Assembly (NCBI GenBank): GCA_002690445.1
Contig: NZER01000439.1
Coordinates: 1 to 7,385, forward strand
Origin: Candidatus Pacearchaeota archaeon
Lineage (GTDB): Archaea; Nanoarchaeota; Nanoarchaeia; Pacearchaeales; GW2011-AR1
Reading direction: 5' to 3'
Length of the DNA stretch: 7,385 nt
Below the pieces are notes generated by a model that saw only the letters and a program-made list of their open reading frames with translations, was not told the DNA's origin and did no database searches. Below, in pieces: positions 5,605 through 7,385 of the stretch (position 1 is the stretch's first letter; the number at the start of each line of letters is the position of its first letter). The translations under genes were made by a program, and so were the position numbers.

Positions 5605-6246
5605 GTGCTACCTCAGAAAAAGATTGAAGCTGCCCTCTCGCGCTCGGTTTGCGGAGGATGGGATCGAGACTTTTTACAATCCATTCTCGGACGGATTGCG
5701 AAAGGGCGTCCGCTTTCGGTTAAGCAAAAACAAACACTCGGTAAAGTTTTGGCCCGCAACAGTGCCGAACACCAAAAAGACCATGAAAACTGGAGTGTGG
5801 TTTTTGAAAAAGATTACAAACTGCGCGGGACGGTGGTAGCAGCCTACCACGCACATCAGCCTTATTATGGTGCTCTTTCAAAAGATATTTTAGCAGGGAA
5901 AGTACCTGAGCGCGGTAAGTTTCTCCGCATGTTCGACAATAAGTATTCTAAAAAGGTGCTTGCTCAACATGCAGCCACTCCTAAATATCCCGTGGGAGCG
6001 TATGTGATCCCCCGCGCAGCATTTGATTCTTACCGCACCTTGGAGTTTGAAACGGATATTATATGGGCTCATCAAAACAAAGTTGTTCAAAACTTTACCA
6101 AGCGTGGTGGTTTCATTATCCAAGTATGCGAGGAGATCCGCAGCGCAGCGAAGGGGGCTAAAAGATATAAGATTTTGCCTGTTGGTAGCATAATTCCCCT
6201 GATTGTTGAAGAACGCTATATTAAAGTGAATCGCAACCACAAATAA
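5605..6246 (+). CDS. Phage protein with N-terminal LSxKQ helical motif and C-terminal beta domain (213 aa)
   Basis: GTG 5605 follows AGGAGG (5591-5596) with an 8-base spacer, directly downstream of promoter P1. Residues 19-51 (WDRDFLQSILGRIAKGRPLS, then VKQKQTLGKVLARN) form a helical 'FLxSI...kGRxLSxKQ...L.k(i/v)' motif that I recall from diverse phage proteins, often ahead of variable C-termini. Residues 70-120 are helical and basic. From about 124 the sequence becomes beta-type: YPVGAYVIPRAAF, GGFIIQVCEEI, and GAKRYKILPVGSIIPLIVEERYIKV, which resembles a larger version of the small barrel-like proteins further right. It is the first gene of a promoter-led, probably early, unit. No nuclease or other catalytic motif is evident; nucleic-acid or host-protein binding would fit the charge but is inference. 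Confidence 0.78.
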   Translation: MLPQKKIEAALSRSVCGGWDRDFLQSILGRIAKGRPLSVKQKQTLGKVLARNSAEHQKDHENWSVVFEKDYKLRGTVVAAYHAHQPYYGALSKDILAGKVPERGKFLRMFDNKYSKKVLAQHAATPKYPVGAYVIPRAAFDSYRTLEFETDIIWAHQNKVVQNFTKRGGFIIQVCEEIRSAAKGAKRYKILPVGSIIPLIVEERYIKVNRNHK

Positions 6247-6261
6247 AATTCTATTTAGGGT

Positions 6262-6510
6262 GTGATTGATCGCCCCCCAAAGTTTGAAAACGGAGAGTTT
6301 GTTGTTTGCTTTTACGACTTCCTCGACTTTTTTAGTTATATCTATGATGAAGATGATAATAGGACCGATGTTCGTTATTATGGAATCGTGGTGGCGTCCG
6401 ACGATCAATATCAAGCATTTGTAGACGAATACATTTATAGTATATTATGCTTAGATGGAGAAATAAGATATTTCATGGAATCTGAGATAGAGTTGGCAGC
6501 TTTTCGTTGA
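6262..6510 (+). CDS. Small acidic beta-type phage protein (82 aa)
   Basis: GTG 6262 is the first start in frame, but the only nearby purine site (TTAGGG, 6255-6260) is too close to be ideal, so the start is uncertain. The product is acidic and rich in Tyr, Phe and Asp: FENGEFVVCFYDF, a low-complexity acidic turn (YIYDEDDNRTD), RYYGIVVASDD, then YIYSILCLDGEIRYFMESEIELA. The order 'G.hVV..., GIVV..., h.L.DG.h......E(I)EL' matches the small barrel-like pattern of the genes to its right. It is the second gene of the P1 unit. Its stop codon TGA (6508-6510) is part of the -35 box of the tRNA promoter. Function unknown. Confidence 0.65.
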   Translation: MIDRPPKFENGEFVVCFYDFLDFFSYIYDEDDNRTDVRYYGIVVASDDQYQAFVDEYIYSILCLDGEIRYFMESEIELAAFR

Positions 6511-6535
6511 CACGGGAGCCCCAATAGGTTATAAT
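6507..6535 (+). promoter_or_regulatory. Perfect consensus sigma70 promoter of tRNA-Leu
   Basis: TTGACA (6507-6512), a 17-base spacer and TATAAT (6530-6535) match the bacterial consensus at all 12 positions. The likely start is A6542 or A6544, while the mature tRNA begins at A6544, so the transcript would have zero to two leader bases. The -35 box contains the stop codon of the preceding gene. Confidence 0.88.
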
Positions 6536-6543
6536 ATATACAT

Positions 6544-6629
6544 AGCTTCGTGGTGGAATGGTATACACGGCAGACTTAAAATCTGCTGCCTTATTGGGCT
6601 TGTGGGTTCGAGTCCCACCGGAGCTACCA
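6544..6629 (+). tRNA. tRNA-Leu (anticodon UAA), CCA encoded
   Basis: The complete cloverleaf is visible. Acceptor stem 6544-6550 pairs with 6619-6625 (AGCTTCG/CGGAGCT, one G-U); D stem GTG/CAC (6553-6555, 6566-6568); anticodon stem GCAGA/TCTGC (6570-6574, 6582-6586) with loop CTTAAAA, anticodon TAA at 6576-6578 or 6577-6579 counted from loop position 34 (6577 start gives TAA); long class II variable arm 6587-6601 with GCC/GGC stem; T stem GTGGG/CCCAC (6602-6606, 6614-6618) with loop TTCGAGT; discriminator A6626 and CCA 6627-6629. The long arm plus A73 fits leucine. The first pair is A-U rather than the usual G-C. It reads UUA and UUG codons, which are frequent in the genes of this window, so it probably supports phage translation. 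Confidence 0.96.
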
Positions 6630-6635
6630 TACAAT

Positions 6636-6671
6636 CTCTTGACAAATAAAGTCTTGCTTTTGATTCAAGAG
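6636..6671 (+). repeat. Inverted repeat between tRNA-Leu and the next gene, overlapping promoter P2
   Basis: CTCTTGA (6636-6642) is the exact reverse complement of TCAAGAG (6665-6671); the 22 bases between contain a second pairing AAAG/CTTT (6648-6651, 6657-6660). It begins 7 bases after the tRNA CCA end. No T run follows, so simple intrinsic termination is unlikely. It could be a tRNA 3' processing hairpin or an operator over P2. Confidence 0.4.
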
Positions 6672-6682
6672 CGTGCTATATT
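6654..6682 (+). promoter_or_regulatory. Sigma70-type promoter P2 (TTGCTT-17-TATATT, extended -10)
   Basis: TTGCTT (6654-6659) and TATATT (6677-6682) are 17 bases apart, and TGC precedes the -10 box. The 13-mer TGCTATATTATAG (6674-6686) is identical to that of P1 (5574-5586). A better -35 hexamer, TTGACA at 6639-6644, is 32 bases away and cannot pair with this -10 box. The predicted leader to ATG 6705 is about 16 bases. Confidence 0.7.
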
Positions 6683-6704
6683 ATAGTAATCCAAGGAGGG
6701 AAAC

Positions 6705-6863
6705 ATGGATTTTGGTATTGGCGACGTAGTAAAACACCTTGAAGCCGAAACAATCGGCATCGTTCAACTGATCGACGGGGTTGCGGTCTGGGTGCGGTGG
6801 GGATGTGGTGCGATCAACCACTCCAACTGCATGCAGCTTGAAATACTCCACAAGGCGGCATGA
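6705..6863 (+). CDS. Very small SH3-like beta-type protein (52 aa)
   Basis: ATG 6705 follows a strong site AAGGAGGG (6693-6700) and promoter P2. The 52-residue product opens MDFGIGDVVKHLEAETIGIV, continues QLIDGVAVWVRWG, and ends NCMQLEILHKAA. The 'GDVV.H......G.V....DG.VWVRW......C....LE.L' layout is that of a short KOW/SH3-like barrel with five strands, and parallels its two downstream neighbours. Its stop overlaps the next start as ATGA, indicating one coupled three-gene operon. Function unknown; proteins of this size in phage early regions often act as host-takeover or nucleic-acid-binding factors, which remains inference here. Confidence 0.75.
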   Translation: MDFGIGDVVKHLEAETIGIVQLIDGVAVWVRWGCGAINHSNCMQLEILHKAA

Positions 6864-7069
6864 AGGCTGGCGATCTTGTAATATATATTCCGAGTCCTTC
6901 TGCCACATTTAAGTGGCAGAAGTATTTGGATGGCAACAAAGCCCTTCCGGGTGTCATTCTACGCCAAGTAGACGCGAAAGGCACGACCACGCGCCGTTTT
7001 GAAATACGTTGGCACGATGGAGATATAACAGAAGAATGGATAAGTCATCTGGAAAAGTATGAAGTATAA
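6860..7069 (+). CDS. Small SH3-like beta-type protein (69 aa)
   Basis: ATG 6860 overlaps the preceding stop (ATGA). A purine-poor upstream (CAAGGCGGC) supplies only AAGG, so coupling is likely. The product opens MKAGDLVIYIPSP, has ALPGVILRQVDA, FEIRWHDGDITEEWIS and ends HLEKYEV. The ordering GDLV, GVI/VL, a central 'RW.DG', 'EW', and 'LEKYE' closely matches a small barrel in which the DG marks a tight turn. It overlaps the next gene by 11 bases. Paralogy with the genes at 6705 and 7059 is suggested by pattern only, since overall identity looks low. Confidence 0.78.
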   Translation: MKAGDLVIYIPSPSATFKWQKYLDGNKALPGVILRQVDAKGTTTRRFEIRWHDGDITEEWISHLEKYEV

Positions 7070-7265
7070 ACCCGGCGATTTGGTTGTGCATGCTCGCGGA
7101 ACCGTTCACCCCTTCGACAAGTTGCAGGGTGTTGTGGTCAGGAATGATGTGTTTACCGACGATCAATACGAGTTTCCGTGCTATCGCGTGTTCTGGTACA
7201 CCCTCCGCAGCTATCAGAACATTCAAGAAAGTTGCTTGAAGTATCTTGACAACTCTTTGACTTGA
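7059..7265 (+). CDS. Small SH3-like beta-type protein (68 aa)
   Basis: ATG 7059 lies within the end of the previous gene, with GGAAAAG (7051-7057) just upstream. The product opens MKYKPGDLVVHARGTVHPFD, continues LQGVVVRNDVF, then CYRVFWY and ends SCLKYLDNSLT. PGDLVVH and GVVVRNDVF align in order with GDLVIYI and GVILRQVDA of the preceding gene. The TGA stop (7263-7265) lies inside the -35 box of promoter P3. Third and last gene of the P2 unit as visible. Function unknown. Confidence 0.75.
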   Translation: MKYKPGDLVVHARGTVHPFDKLQGVVVRNDVFTDDQYEFPCYRVFWYTLRSYQNIQESCLKYLDNSLT

Positions 7266-7290
7266 CTTGGGGCGGTTTCGGTGCTATATT
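7262..7290 (+). promoter_or_regulatory. Sigma70-type promoter P3 (TTGACT-17-TATATT, extended -10)
   Basis: TTGACT (7262-7267) and TATATT (7285-7290) are 17 bases apart with TGC before the -10 box. An overlapping second TTGACT lies at 7257-7262. The box sequence continues TATAG as in P1 and P2 with one extra T. The -10 end to ATG 7313 distance is 22 bases, the same as in P1 and P2. Confidence 0.8.
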
Positions 7291-7312
7291 TATAGTATAG
7301 AAAGGAGAGAAA

Positions 7313-7385
7313 ATGATCGAAGTTGGATCACTACTTAGAATGAAGTACGGCGGCACCACATGGCTCGCTCTCGATGAGATTGCGA
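7313..7385 (+). CDS. 3'-partial small phage protein
   Basis: ATG 7313 follows AAAGGAGAG (7301-7309) and promoter P3. Only 24 codons lie in the window: MIEVGSLLRMKYGGTTWLAL then DEIA. The opening 'VGSLLR' resembles the 'GDLV' first strand of the preceding small genes, and a following turn (KYGGTTWLAL) suits another beta-type protein, but too little is present to identify it. Confidence 0.65.
   Translation, partial: MIEVGSLLRMKYGGTTWLALDEIA

Noticed and set aside
5573..5839. 88-residue + strand frame overlapping the start of the 213-residue gene
   Set aside because: It begins inside the P1 -10 box, lacks a ribosome site, and has an Arg-rich composition typical of an out-of-frame reading of the real gene.
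5890..6414. 174-residue minus-strand open frame
   Set aside because: It lies antisense across two well-supported genes, has no ribosome site or promoter on that strand, and its composition is that of a shadow frame.
6517..6600. Near-complementarity between AGCCCCAATAGG (6517-6528) and the tRNA variable arm CCTTATTGGGCT (6589-6600)
   Set aside because: The upstream part lies before the expected transcription start, the pairing needs gaps, and it would compete with a perfect tRNA fold.
1..7385. CRISPR array, insertion sequence, integrase, attachment site or toxin-antitoxin pair
   Set aside because: No spaced direct repeats, transposase or recombinase motifs, or recognisable toxin-antitoxin partner were found on either strand; the tRNA has no visible duplicated 3' end within the window.

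Overview
The window is a gene-dense, single-strand (all +) piece of a tailed bacteriophage genome (Caudoviricetes), most likely from an environmental or aquatic phage of a Gram-negative-type host. The evidence is the near absence of intergenic DNA, overlapping stop/start codons (GTGA, ATGA, TAGTG), many tiny genes, about half of the starts being GTG, strong Shine-Dalgarno sites, a phage-style tRNA-Leu, and consensus sigma70-type promoters. No integrase, terminase or capsid gene falls in the window, so the exact phage group and the host cannot be named from sequence alone.

Left block (1-5534). No convincing promoter is seen here. It starts with the 3' part of a large protein that combines a ferredoxin-like region with a ParB-like C-terminal segment. 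Next come a membrane-anchored trypsin-like serine protease with an intact H/D/S triad, a short coiled-coil protein, a small conserved-looking protein with a GVSGxGVVxEGV motif, a beta-rich virion-appendage-like protein, and a Pol-beta-superfamily nucleotidyltransferase with an intact GS/DxD/E active site. A tightly overlapped run of small proteins follows: a short protein ending in HxxHx4CxxC, a 50-residue coiled coil, two proteins of 87 residues, a CPAC glutaredoxin, an 80-residue beta-type protein and a 100-residue protein. I read this as a block expressed by read-through from promoters outside the window, probably a late or structural neighbourhood.

Right block (5535-7385). The organisation changes here. 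Short spacers carry promoters, and transcription units are small: (i) a 213-residue protein plus an 82-residue protein; (ii) a tRNA-Leu(UAA) with its own perfect TTGACA-17-TATAAT promoter; (iii) three overlapping small genes of 52, 69 and 68 residues; (iv) a gene cut by the window end. The three protein-gene promoters share a TGC-TATATT core, a 17-base spacer, and exactly 22 bases between the -10 box and the start codon. This looks like an early-gene region built from repeated promoter/ribosome-site cassettes. Several of its small products share a 'GDLV ... G(V/I)(V/I) ... W/E ... L' pattern that suggests small SH3-like beta barrels.

The most interesting points are the iso-geometric promoter cassettes, the almost leaderless tRNA transcription unit, -35 boxes that contain the stop codon of the preceding gene, the cluster of small barrel-like proteins, and the protease and nucleotidyltransferase of unknown target.
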